From an uncultured Cytophagaceae bacterium (lineage in GTDB: Bacteria; Bacteroidota; Bacteroidia; Cytophagales; Spirosomataceae): a stretch of DNA of 14,205 bases. The stretch's first letter is position 1. Every line of letters starts with the position of its first letter. Positions 1 to 6,182 of this stretch are shown piece after piece. Made by a program: the position numbers and the translations under genes. Under the pieces are notes generated by a model. It made no database searches and was not told the origin of the DNA. It saw only the letters and a list, made by a program, of their open reading frames with translations. Location: positions 1 to 14,205 of the forward strand of contig CALLKB010000064.1 of NCBI GenBank assembly GCA_938008575.1, given 5' to 3'.

Positions 1-634
1 TGCACATGAGTATGGCCCCGAAGACCCTCGCGTGGGTGATGCCGTTCATTTTGTGGATGAGAGCATCGCTAAATTGCAAGCGGCCTTAGATCCTCTGAAA
101 TTACCTATCAATTATGTGTTTGTTTCAGATCATGGTATGACCACCGTAGATGCCGAGCACACCTTGGGAAAACCTGCCGCTCTTGATACCGCGGCATTTA
201 AAGTTCCATCCGGCGATGCTTTGTTGCATGTGTATACCAAAATTCAAGCAGCCGTACCGAGCACACTTGCAGCACTCAAACAGAACACGAGCTTTAAGAC
301 CTATTTGATGGATGAAACTCCGGCACACTGGCATTACCGCAAATCGGATGACCGATTTAATCGTTTGGGAGATATTTTACTCGTGCCAAACCACCCAGCT
401 ATTTTCAACTTGGGCACGCGGAAAACGAGTCCTGGAAAACATGGATATGATAATCACCATCCCGACATGCAAGCAAGCTTTCAGGCTTGGGGACCAGCAT
501 TTAAATCAGGTAAAACGATTCCTGCATTCGAAAATGTGAATGTCTACCCGATGGTCGGCAAGATCTTAGGACTGACAATCGACGAATCAACAATTGATGG
601 TCGATTAAGCCAACTGAAATCCATTCTGAAATAA
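1..634 (+). CDS. Nucleotide pyrophosphatase/phosphodiesterase-type protein (alkaline phosphatase superfamily), 5' end cut off
   Basis: The reading frame is open from the window's left edge (codons from base 2) to TAA at 632-634, giving about 210 C-terminal residues. The frame begins A-H-E-Y-G-P, the His-x-x-Gly-Pro segment found after the third metal-ligand Asp in nucleotide pyrophosphatase/phosphodiesterases. It then shows VSDHGM (Asp-His metal ligands) and later KHGYDNHHPDM (final metal-binding His), followed by the family's Ala-Trp-Gly-Pro-x-Phe and C-terminal 'NVNVYPMVGKILGL' region. So four of the expected two-zinc-site ligands are visible; the nucleophile Ser/Thr and first Asp lie upstream. 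The family hydrolyses phosphodiester or pyrophosphate bonds, usually in the periplasm; the substrate cannot be told here. GTG at 32 is an internal codon, not the start. The gene converges with the GH32 gene with no intervening base. Confidence 0.88.
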   Translation, partial: AHEYGPEDPRVGDAVHFVDESIAKLQAALDPLKLPINYVFVSDHGMTTVDAEHTLGKPAALDTAAFKVPSGDALLHVYTKIQAAVPSTLAALKQNTSFKTYLMDETPAHWHYRKSDDRFNRLGDILLVPNHPAIFNLGTRKTSPGKHGYDNHHPDMQASFQAWGPAFKSGKTIPAFENVNVYPMVGKILGLTIDESTIDGRLSQLKSILK

Positions 635-2080
635 TTACATCGATGGCTTTAGGTTTTCCAAGGTAAATGGAAGGCCTTTCGCCGCGGTAATTTTCAGGTT
701 GTTCAAGGTTTCCGAAGGAAAATAAATCGTCGTCAATACCGACAAGCCTCCATCTGCGAAAAACTCTGCTGAGGCAACATCTGTGATCAAGGTAAAGTCA
801 ATCGTGTCAGTTGTGGCTAGACGTGGCGCATAAGCTTTCCCGGCAAACTTCGCACTGAAACTATGATCCCCTGCCGCATCGCGATCCACAAAATAGCGAT
901 TCGAAGCTGCTTCGTAACCAATGATTACTTGTTCACCTTTGTTGTTGGAAAGCGTGATAGAAAAATCCTGCACCGGTAATTTCCCCGACAAGCGTTGCAG
1001 CGCAGAAGCCGACTTCACAACTTTATTCGATTTAATCGTTTGTGTCCCCGTGATGTAGTTTGAAACAGCGGCAATAGGTGTGGAAGCCAACACATATTTC
1101 CCGTTCAGGTTATGTAATTTCAAATCCCGAGGCAAGGTATTTGCACTGCGCCATGTTGCAGTAGGTACAACCGTCGCATAATCCCAGTTGGACATCCAAC
1201 CCATAAAAATCCGCTTATCGCCCGTTTCGTGGAAAGTCACTCCAGCGTAATTATCTCTACCATAATCCACCCAGCGGGTTTCTTCGTCTTGCGGAATGAA
1301 TTGATGTCCATCGAAATCCCCCACAAAATATTGTGCTCCAGAACCTCCATTCGCCGCTCCTGGATTTAAGTTGACGATTAAGACCCATTTGGTCTTCCCA
1401 TCCACTTGCATCGGAAACAAATCTGGACATTCCCAAACACCGCCATGGGCACCTAATTTTGCACCAAACTCACTTTCCTTCGTCCAGTTTTTCAAGTCGG
1501 GCGAAGAATAAAACGTCTCCCGATCCTGCGTCGCCAAAACCATAATCCATTTCTTCCCAGGTGCATACCAAGTCACATTCGGATCACGAAAATCAGCAAT
1601 TCCAGGGTTTTTGATCACGGGATTTCCGGCAAATTTAGTGAAGGTTTGGCCTCCGTCTAAGCTGTAGGCAATGCTTTGATTTTCGCGATCGATCCGACCT
1701 GCTTTTTCCCAAGCCATGTTGTGGCTCGTGTAAATAGCAACCACAGGCGCAATGCCCTTGCTACCTAAACCCGAAGTATTTTGATGATCGATGACAGCTG
1801 AACCCGAGAAGATTAAACCTAAGCTATCCGGATACAAGGCAATCGGTTGGTGTTCCCAATGCATCAAATCCTTACTCGTCGCGTGGCCCCAGTGCATGGG
1901 TCCCCAAACCGTACTTTCCGGATGGTACTGGTAATATAAATGATAGGTACCGTTCGCATAAAACATCCCGTTCGGGTCATTCATCCACATGCTTGGTGGC
2001 GTGAAATGCAATTGCGGGCGATGTTTTTCCTGTGCGAAAACGGCTAAGGAAATCAATAAAAAGAAGAGAATATGTTTCAT
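635..2080 (-). CDS. Secreted glycoside hydrolase family 32 (levanase/fructanase/invertase type)
   Basis: Predicted to hydrolyse fructose-containing poly- or oligosaccharides (levan, inulin, sucrose) outside the cytoplasm. Residues 1-16 form a signal peptide (Lys-His, hydrophobic core, cut before Gln17). The three GH32 hallmarks are present: WMNDPNG at 32-38 with nucleophile Asp35, FRDP at 164-167 with transition-state-stabilising Asp166, and WECPDLF at 216-222 with acid/base Glu217. The five-bladed propeller covers roughly 20-335. The last ~130 residues match the GH32 C-terminal beta-sandwich, including the '...FADGGLSVLTTIYFP' strand. Full length at 481 aa. ATG at 2078-2080 is the natural start for the signal peptide. 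Exo or endo action and preferred linkage cannot be decided from motifs. No SusC/SusD pair or fructokinase is in the window, so it is not an obvious full fructan locus. Confidence 0.93.
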   Translation of the reverse strand: MKHILFFLLISLAVFAQEKHRPQLHFTPPSMWMNDPNGMFYANGTYHLYYQYHPESTVWGPMHWGHATSKDLMHWEHQPIALYPDSLGLIFSGSAVIDHQNTSGLGSKGIAPVVAIYTSHNMAWEKAGRIDRENQSIAYSLDGGQTFTKFAGNPVIKNPGIADFRDPNVTWYAPGKKWIMVLATQDRETFYSSPDLKNWTKESEFGAKLGAHGGVWECPDLFPMQVDGKTKWVLIVNLNPGAANGGSGAQYFVGDFDGHQFIPQDEETRWVDYGRDNYAGVTFHETGDKRIFMGWMSNWDYATVVPTATWRSANTLPRDLKLHNLNGKYVLASTPIAAVSNYITGTQTIKSNKVVKSASALQRLSGKLPVQDFSITLSNNKGEQVIIGYEAASNRYFVDRDAAGDHSFSAKFAGKAYAPRLATTDTIDFTLITDVASAEFFADGGLSVLTTIYFPSETLNNLKITAAKGLPFTLENLKPSM

Positions 2081-2086
2081 AAAGGC

Positions 2087-2117
2087 AAAAAAATGGGTGA
2101 CCCAGCTGAGCCACCCA
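2087..2117 (-). terminator. Intrinsic terminator between the TIM-barrel gene and GH32
   Basis: On the minus strand, bases 2117 to 2094 fold into a 10-bp stem (TGGGTG/CACCCA plus four inner pairs, two of them G-T wobbles) with an AGCT loop, followed at once by seven T (2093-2087). It lies 20 bases past the stop codon of the TIM-barrel gene and ends 6 bases before the GH32 ATG. It should stop read-through from the upstream gene, which argues that GH32 needs its own promoter or is attenuated here. Confidence 0.75.
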
Positions 2118-2118
2118 A

Positions 2119-2126
2119 CAAAAATA
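2119..2126 (-). promoter_or_regulatory. Candidate -7 box for the GH32 gene (TATTTTTG)
   Basis: TATTTTTG on the minus strand matches the Bacteroidota TAnnTTTG element exactly and lies 38 bases before the GH32 ATG. The only TTTG upstream is 13 bases away, too close for a standard -33 element, so the promoter is weakly supported. Initiation from it would fall in the 5' arm of the adjacent terminator hairpin. Confidence 0.35.
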
Positions 2127-2136
2127 CGGGAATTCG

Positions 2137-2973
2137 TTACAAATTCTTTAAAAACTCGATGCTTCGTGGAACAAAATCAAGTTCTTGATTACTTTCATCC
2201 TCAATGAAGCAATGTTCGATGCCATTTTTCTTCGCGAGTTTGATGATTTCTTTCCAGTTTCCCTGGCCCGTTCCCACAGGAACATCATTTTCCGCAGGCG
2301 TACCACCCGTTAAATTTCCTTCCACCCCTTTGCGCAAATCTTTGACGTGCATCAATTTCCAACGATTCGGGTATTTCTTCAATAATTTAACCGGCATATC
2401 AGCGCCTCCGCCGTGCATCGTCCACAAGACATCCATCTCAAAAGAAACATAAGCCGGATTCGTATTTTTGATGATGTAATCCATCAAGGTTCCGTCTTCA
2501 TAAGCATGAAATTCGTAGCCATGGTCGTGGTAAGTAAACGTGATCCCGTTTTCTTTAAACACTTTTCCTGCACTGTTAAAAAGTGCAACGGCTTTTTGGG
2601 CATCTTCGAGTGTAAAATCCGTGCCTTTGTGTGGAATCCAAGCGCACATGACAAATTTGGCCCCTAAGGTTTTCGCCCGACGAACCGCTTCCAAGGGATT
2701 CGCTAATTCGTCATAGCCAACACCCGTCGACGGAATGCTGATGCCACGATCATTACATAATTTCTTGAATTGTTCTTCGGTATAACCTTTTGTTGCACCG
2801 CCTTCTAATTCCGTAATACCCATTTTCTGAATGATATCCAGCGTATTTTCAGTGCTTTTGGGGAAATGATTCCGGAAGGTGTAGGCCTGCACACCCATCG
2901 GGTAGGTGTATAATTTTTGAGCGAATGCGGGGAGCGTTAACAAGAACGCAAAAGCGAATAAGGTCTGTTTCAT
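2137..2973 (-). CDS. Exported sugar isomerase/epimerase-like TIM-barrel protein (xylose isomerase-like fold)
   Basis: 278 aa with a signal peptide (residues 1-18, LPAFA|Q) followed by an AP-endonuclease-2/xylose-isomerase-like barrel. Visible family features are the first-strand GVQAYTFR (27-34), the 'MGITELEGG' second strand (51-59), HDHGYEFH in the middle, then FEMDVLWTMHGGG, KLMHVKDL and a C-terminal IEDES. Together the conserved Glu, Asp, His and Glu would form the usual divalent metal site. Cytoplasmic relatives isomerise or epimerise ketoses and sugar phosphates. An exported copy is unlikely to meet phosphorylated sugars, so the routine label 'sugar phosphate isomerase/epimerase' is probably wrong in detail. 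Exported members of this fold have been linked to 3-keto-glycoside processing, but no Gfo/Idh oxidoreductase or DUF1080 partner is seen here. It shares a strand with GH32 but is separated from it by a terminator. Confidence 0.85.
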   Translation of the reverse strand: MKQTLFAFAFLLTLPAFAQKLYTYPMGVQAYTFRNHFPKSTENTLDIIQKMGITELEGGATKGYTEEQFKKLCNDRGISIPSTGVGYDELANPLEAVRRAKTLGAKFVMCAWIPHKGTDFTLEDAQKAVALFNSAGKVFKENGITFTYHDHGYEFHAYEDGTLMDYIIKNTNPAYVSFEMDVLWTMHGGGADMPVKLLKKYPNRWKLMHVKDLRKGVEGNLTGGTPAENDVPVGTGQGNWKEIIKLAKKNGIEHCFIEDESNQELDFVPRSIEFLKNL

Positions 2974-3021
2974 TTTTAAATAGGTTGGTCCGTAAAAGTG
3001 AAAGTTTTTTCTGAATTATGC

Positions 3022-3029
3022 TAATTTTG
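3022..3029 (+). promoter_or_regulatory. -7 promoter box (TAATTTTG) 5 nt before the pentapeptide gene ATG
   Basis: Exact TAnnTTTG match ending five bases before the ATG at 3035. Initiation a few bases downstream would place the transcript start at or next to the start codon, so the mRNA should be leaderless or nearly so. No TTTG or TTG at the expected -33 distance is visible. The same arrangement, including the TWGTC spacer, occurs before the gene at 7487-8122. Confidence 0.5.
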
Positions 3030-3034
3030 TTGTC

Positions 3035-3595
3035 ATGGAAAAACCCTACCACACGGATCAAGTTTTTGATAAAATAGACACGCTTGCTTTAGGCGAATAC
3101 GAAGGTTGTACGTTTCGTAATTGCCAATTTGAATCGGCGGATTTTAAGAACTTCCAATTCGTGGATTGTCGGTTCGAGGACTGCAACCTGAGTCTTGTCA
3201 AATTAAGCGCGGCATCCTTCCAAAAGGTTTATTTCCAAAGCTGCAAGATGCAAGGTCTACGTTTTGAGGCATGTAATCCCTTTTTATTTGAAGTTCATTT
3301 CAAGAACTGCGTATTAAATTTGTCATCATTTTACCAAGTAAACGGTAAGGGAACGAGTTTCGAATCCTGCAACTTGCATGAGGTTGATTTCACGGAGGCA
3401 AATTTCAGCGAGGCGCATTTTGAGGAATGTGATTTGGCAGGCGCGTTGTTTGACCGGACAAATTTAGAGAAGGCTGATTTCCGCAATGCCTTCAATTTCC
3501 GCATTTCCCCAACGATTAATCGATTGAAGAAAGCCAAATTTTCCCAAGACGGATTAGCTGGCTTATTGACTGATTTCGGGATCGTGATCAGCTAA
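3035..3595 (+). CDS. Pentapeptide-repeat protein, Qnr/MfpA-like architecture
   Basis: 186 aa made almost wholly of A(D/N)LxX-type repeats, predicted to fold as a right-handed quadrilateral beta-helix. The first run (about 23-76) reads CTFRN CQFES ADFKN and so on. A phase break with CNPFL near residue 80 separates it from a second run (ESCNL, EVDF, EANF, EECDL, EKADF). The C-terminus, KAKFSQDGLAGLLTDFGIVI, parallels the end of Qnr proteins (two-run layout, then a hydrophobic helix ending LGIAV) that forms the dimer interface. Qnr and MfpA mimic DNA and bind gyrase or topoisomerase IV; Qnr proteins are about 215 aa, so this one is shorter in the second run. No signal peptide, so cytoplasmic. 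Whether it touches gyrase is unknown; many pentapeptide proteins have other or unknown roles. It stands alone, diverging from the TIM-barrel gene. Confidence 0.88.
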   Translation: MEKPYHTDQVFDKIDTLALGEYEGCTFRNCQFESADFKNFQFVDCRFEDCNLSLVKLSAASFQKVYFQSCKMQGLRFEACNPFLFEVHFKNCVLNLSSFYQVNGKGTSFESCNLHEVDFTEANFSEAHFEECDLAGALFDRTNLEKADFRNAFNFRISPTINRLKKAKFSQDGLAGLLTDFGIVIS

Positions 3596-3608
3596 TTGAT
3601 AATTTTTT
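3587..3608 (+). terminator. Weak candidate terminator after the pentapeptide gene
   Basis: A five-pair stem (ATCAG with TTGAT, one G-T wobble, 4-nt loop) overlapping the stop codon is followed by AA and six T. It is AT-rich and thermodynamically poor, but the T-run and position fit a rho-independent terminator. Low confidence. Confidence 0.28.
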
Positions 3609-3617
3609 CTTGGCTTA

Positions 3618-3647
3618 TTTGATTTTGCTTTTTTCCCTTTAGCTTTG
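3618..3647 (+). promoter_or_regulatory. Promoter of the sialidase-like/SSS/aldolase operon
   Basis: TTTG at 3618-3621 and TAGCTTTG at 3640-3647, 18 bases apart, match both halves of the Bacteroidota primary sigma promoter (TTTG, 17-23 bases, TAnnTTTG). The predicted transcript start is near 3652, leaving about 35 bases of leader before the ATG at 3686. This is the best promoter in the window. Confidence 0.65.
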
Positions 3648-3654
3648 TAAAGCT
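3641..3654. repeat. 14-bp palindrome overlapping the operon's -7 box (possible operator)
   Basis: AGCTTT-GT-AAAGCT is a perfect inverted repeat with a 2-base centre. It covers most of the -7 element and the likely start site, where a bound repressor would block initiation. A further AAAGCT half-site occurs at about 3664-3669. No regulator gene is nearby, so the operator role is inference only. Confidence 0.3.
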
Positions 3655-3685
3655 CTGAGGATGAAAGCTGAAGAGATCTAAACCT

Positions 3686-4681
3686 ATGAAAAAACTATTC
3701 TATTCATGCATGTTCTGCATGGCATTTTTCGTTGCACACGCCCAAAAAATTGAGTCGGCAAGTTTCATTTACGAATCCGCTCCCTTCCCATCTTGTCATG
3801 CATCCACCTTGGTGGAAACCCCACAAGGCATTGCGGCAGCCTGGTTCGGGGGATCCCATGAAAAACATCCGGATGTGGCGATTTGGTTAAGTTTTTACAG
3901 ACAAGGTCGCTGGTCTGAGCCGGTGGAAGTAGCCAATGGCATTCAAGGAAATGGGAAACGATATCCGCTTTGGAATCCTGTTTTATTTCAAATGCCGGGG
4001 AAAGAACTCATCTTGTTTTATAAGGATGGGCCGGCTCCCGACGAATGGTGGGGCATGTTAAAACGCTCATTCGATGGAGGAAAGACTTGGTCTGCCGCGG
4101 AACAGCTCCCCAAAGACATCTATGGACCGATCAAAAACAAACCAGAATTACTGGCTGACGGGACACTCATTTGTCCATCGAGTTCGGAAGATCACGATTG
4201 GCGATTGCACATGGAATTCACGAAAGATGCGGGTAAAACCTGGACTCGGACTGCTGCCTTAAATGATGGTGTAACGACATCGGCCATACAACCTAGTATC
4301 CTAAAATTACCGGGGGGTAAACTCCAACTCGTTTGTCGGTCGGAAAACGACTACGTCTTACAAGCCACCTCGGAGGATCAAGGTAAAAGTTGGTCAGCCC
4401 TAAAGCCTACGACCCTTTTAAATCCGAATTCAGGCATTGATGCGGTCACCTTACAAGATGGCCGACATATCCTTGTATACAACAATACCAAAAAAGGACG
4501 GAGCCCCTTAAATGTCGCGATTTCGTCGGATGGTCAAAACTGGCAAGACATTGCCATCTTAGAAAATGAGCCGAATGGCGAGTTTTCTTACCCCGCTGTC
4601 ATCCAATCGACCGATGGGAAAATTCACATCACCTACACGTGGAAGCGAAAGAAAATCAAACATGTCGTGATGACGCTCTAA
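3686..4681 (+). CDS. Secreted BNR-repeat sialidase-like protein (COG4692 'predicted neuraminidase' type)
   Basis: 331 aa with a signal peptide (1-19, AHA|Q) and then a six-bladed sialidase-fold propeller. Asp-box-like strands are visible as SFDGGKTWS, TKDAGKTWT and SEDQGKSWS. Other blocks I associate with this family are SCHASTLVE near the mature N-terminus, HPDVAIWLS, NKPELLADG, QPSILKLPGG, NPNSGIDAVTLQDGR and GEFSYPAVIQ. The N-terminal RIP motif of classical GH33 sialidases is absent. True sialidase activity is therefore uncertain; it may release another acidic or deoxy sugar, or act as a lyase. It is first in an operon whose next gene starts 1 base after its stop (TAA-T-ATG), pairing it with a sugar-acid-type symporter and an aldolase. 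It probably acts in the periplasm or at the surface to supply the transported sugar. Confidence 0.85.
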   Translation: MKKLFYSCMFCMAFFVAHAQKIESASFIYESAPFPSCHASTLVETPQGIAAAWFGGSHEKHPDVAIWLSFYRQGRWSEPVEVANGIQGNGKRYPLWNPVLFQMPGKELILFYKDGPAPDEWWGMLKRSFDGGKTWSAAEQLPKDIYGPIKNKPELLADGTLICPSSSEDHDWRLHMEFTKDAGKTWTRTAALNDGVTTSAIQPSILKLPGGKLQLVCRSENDYVLQATSEDQGKSWSALKPTTLLNPNSGIDAVTLQDGRHILVYNNTKKGRSPLNVAISSDGQNWQDIAILENEPNGEFSYPAVIQSTDGKIHITYTWKRKKIKHVVMTL

Positions 4682-4682
4682 T

Positions 4683-6182
4683 ATGACTACACTCGATCTG
4701 GCAATCATTGGTATTTACCTCCTCAGCATGGTTGGGGTGGGAATCTATTTTTCCCAGCGAAACCGTAATTCGGAGCAATTTACAACGGCATCTGGTCAAA
4801 TTCCGGGATGGGCTTTGGGTCTGAGCTTTTATGCCACTTTTCTGAGTGCGATTACTTTTCTGGGTGACCCAGGGAAATCCTTTGGAAGCAATTGGAATCC
4901 ATTTGTTTTCAGCCTTTCTATCCCACTTGCCGCTTGGGTTTCAAGCAAATTATTTGTTCCTTTTTATCGAAATGGGCAGTCGGTGAGTGCCTATTCTCAC
5001 TTAGAAGAACGTTTTGGCGCATGGGCTAGAATCTATGCGATGCTATGTTTTATTATGACGCAGCTAGCAAGAATGGGAACTATTTTCTATGGTTTAGCAC
5101 TAACGATTAATGCCCTTTCTGGCATTGAAATGCCACTCATCATTATAATCGCAGGACTCGTAATTATCCTATACACCGTATTAGGGGGAATGGAAGCTGT
5201 CATTTGGACGGAAGTCATTCAGGCAATTCTGAAGACCTTGGGAGCTCTTATGATATTAGGATTGATCTTAAACCAAGTGGATTTCGGGGAAATTTGGGCA
5301 ATCGGCCAGCGAGATGAAAAATTTAGTTTGGGGACTTTTCAACCCGACTTAACAACAAACTCCTTCTGGGTGATTTTACTCTATGGATTTTTCATTAATC
5401 TGACGAATTTTGGTGTAGACCAAAATTATATTCAACGTTACCATACAGCAAAAAACACACAAGAAGCTGCCAAAAGCATTTGGCTCTGCGTGTTGTATTA
5501 TGTGCCCGTTTCCTTTCTTTTCTTCTTCCTAGGTACAGCGCTTTATGCGTTTTACGAATTAAATCCGGGACTCATTGTGGAACTGAAACAACACGTTTCG
5601 GAAGAGAAAAATATTCCGCTCGGTAGCATCAAGGCTGTGGATTATGCCGACCGCGTTTTACCTTATTTTATGAAGACGCAAATCCCGAAGGGCCTTTTGG
5701 GATTGCTACTCGCGGCATTATTGTCGGCAGGCATGAGCACCATGAGTTCGGGGATGAACAGCTCTGCGACGGTATTTCTGAAAGATATTTACCTACGCTA
5801 TATTCAAAAAGACCTGAGTCCACAAAAACAATTACGGGTTTTGCATATAGCCACAATCGTAATAGGTTGCCTTGGGATTGTGTTTGGCATCAGTATGATA
5901 GGGGTCAAAAGTTTATTGGATGTTTGGTGGAAGCTATCAGGCATCTTTGCCGGAGGTATGTTGGGCATCTTTCTACTAGGTTTTCTTGCGAAAAAAGTAT
6001 CCAATGTGGCAGCGAAAATCGCAGCTTTTGTGGGCGTGATCATCATTGCTTGGATGTCGTTTAAGGATAATTTACCCGAAAACCTGCAGATTCCTTTGGA
6101 TGGGAAAATGACGGTGGTTGTAGGGACACTCACGATTCTCCTTGCTGGTACACTCGTTCAACGAATCTTAAAAAAACGATGA
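4683..6182 (+). CDS. Sodium:solute symporter (SSS family), probable sugar or sugar-acid importer
   Basis: 499 aa of about 13 hydrophobic helices with an SSS layout. It has an outside N-terminus with IIGIYLLSMVGVGIYF (8-23), the GWALGLSFYATFLSAITFLG first-helix unwound region (42-61), and TVLGGMEAVIWTEVIQ (165-180). GVDQNYIQRYHTAKNTQEA follows at 244-262. The Na2-site helix runs from about 341 to 370 and contains LSAGMSTMSSGMNSSA with its Ser/Thr-rich sodium ligands. It imports its substrate across the inner membrane with Na+. The substrate is inferred only from neighbours: a secreted sialidase-like enzyme upstream and an N-acetylneuraminate-lyase/DHDPS-family aldolase overlapping downstream by 4 bases (ATGA). 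SSS members include sialic-acid (SiaT/NanT-type), glucose and proline carriers, so a 2-keto-3-deoxy sugar acid is plausible but not shown. Confidence 0.92.
   Translation: MTTLDLAIIGIYLLSMVGVGIYFSQRNRNSEQFTTASGQIPGWALGLSFYATFLSAITFLGDPGKSFGSNWNPFVFSLSIPLAAWVSSKLFVPFYRNGQSVSAYSHLEERFGAWARIYAMLCFIMTQLARMGTIFYGLALTINALSGIEMPLIIIIAGLVIILYTVLGGMEAVIWTEVIQAILKTLGALMILGLILNQVDFGEIWAIGQRDEKFSLGTFQPDLTTNSFWVILLYGFFINLTNFGVDQNYIQRYHTAKNTQEAAKSIWLCVLYYVPVSFLFFFLGTALYAFYELNPGLIVELKQHVSEEKNIPLGSIKAVDYADRVLPYFMKTQIPKGLLGLLLAALLSAGMSTMSSGMNSSATVFLKDIYLRYIQKDLSPQKQLRVLHIATIVIGCLGIVFGISMIGVKSLLDVWWKLSGIFAGGMLGIFLLGFLAKKVSNVAAKIAAFVGVIIIAWMSFKDNLPENLQIPLDGKMTVVVGTLTILLAGTLVQRILKKR

Noticed and set aside
635..660. 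CATCGATG palindrome at the convergent junction as a terminator
   Set aside because: It is a loop-free 8-mer with no T-run on either strand.
3035..3595. Calling the pentapeptide protein a quinolone-resistance gene (qnr)
   Set aside because: Only the architecture is similar; it is shorter than Qnr and there is no evidence of gyrase binding or mobility.
5804..6133. 109-codon minus-strand frame inside the symporter gene
   Set aside because: It is antisense to conserved SSS helices and has no independent support.
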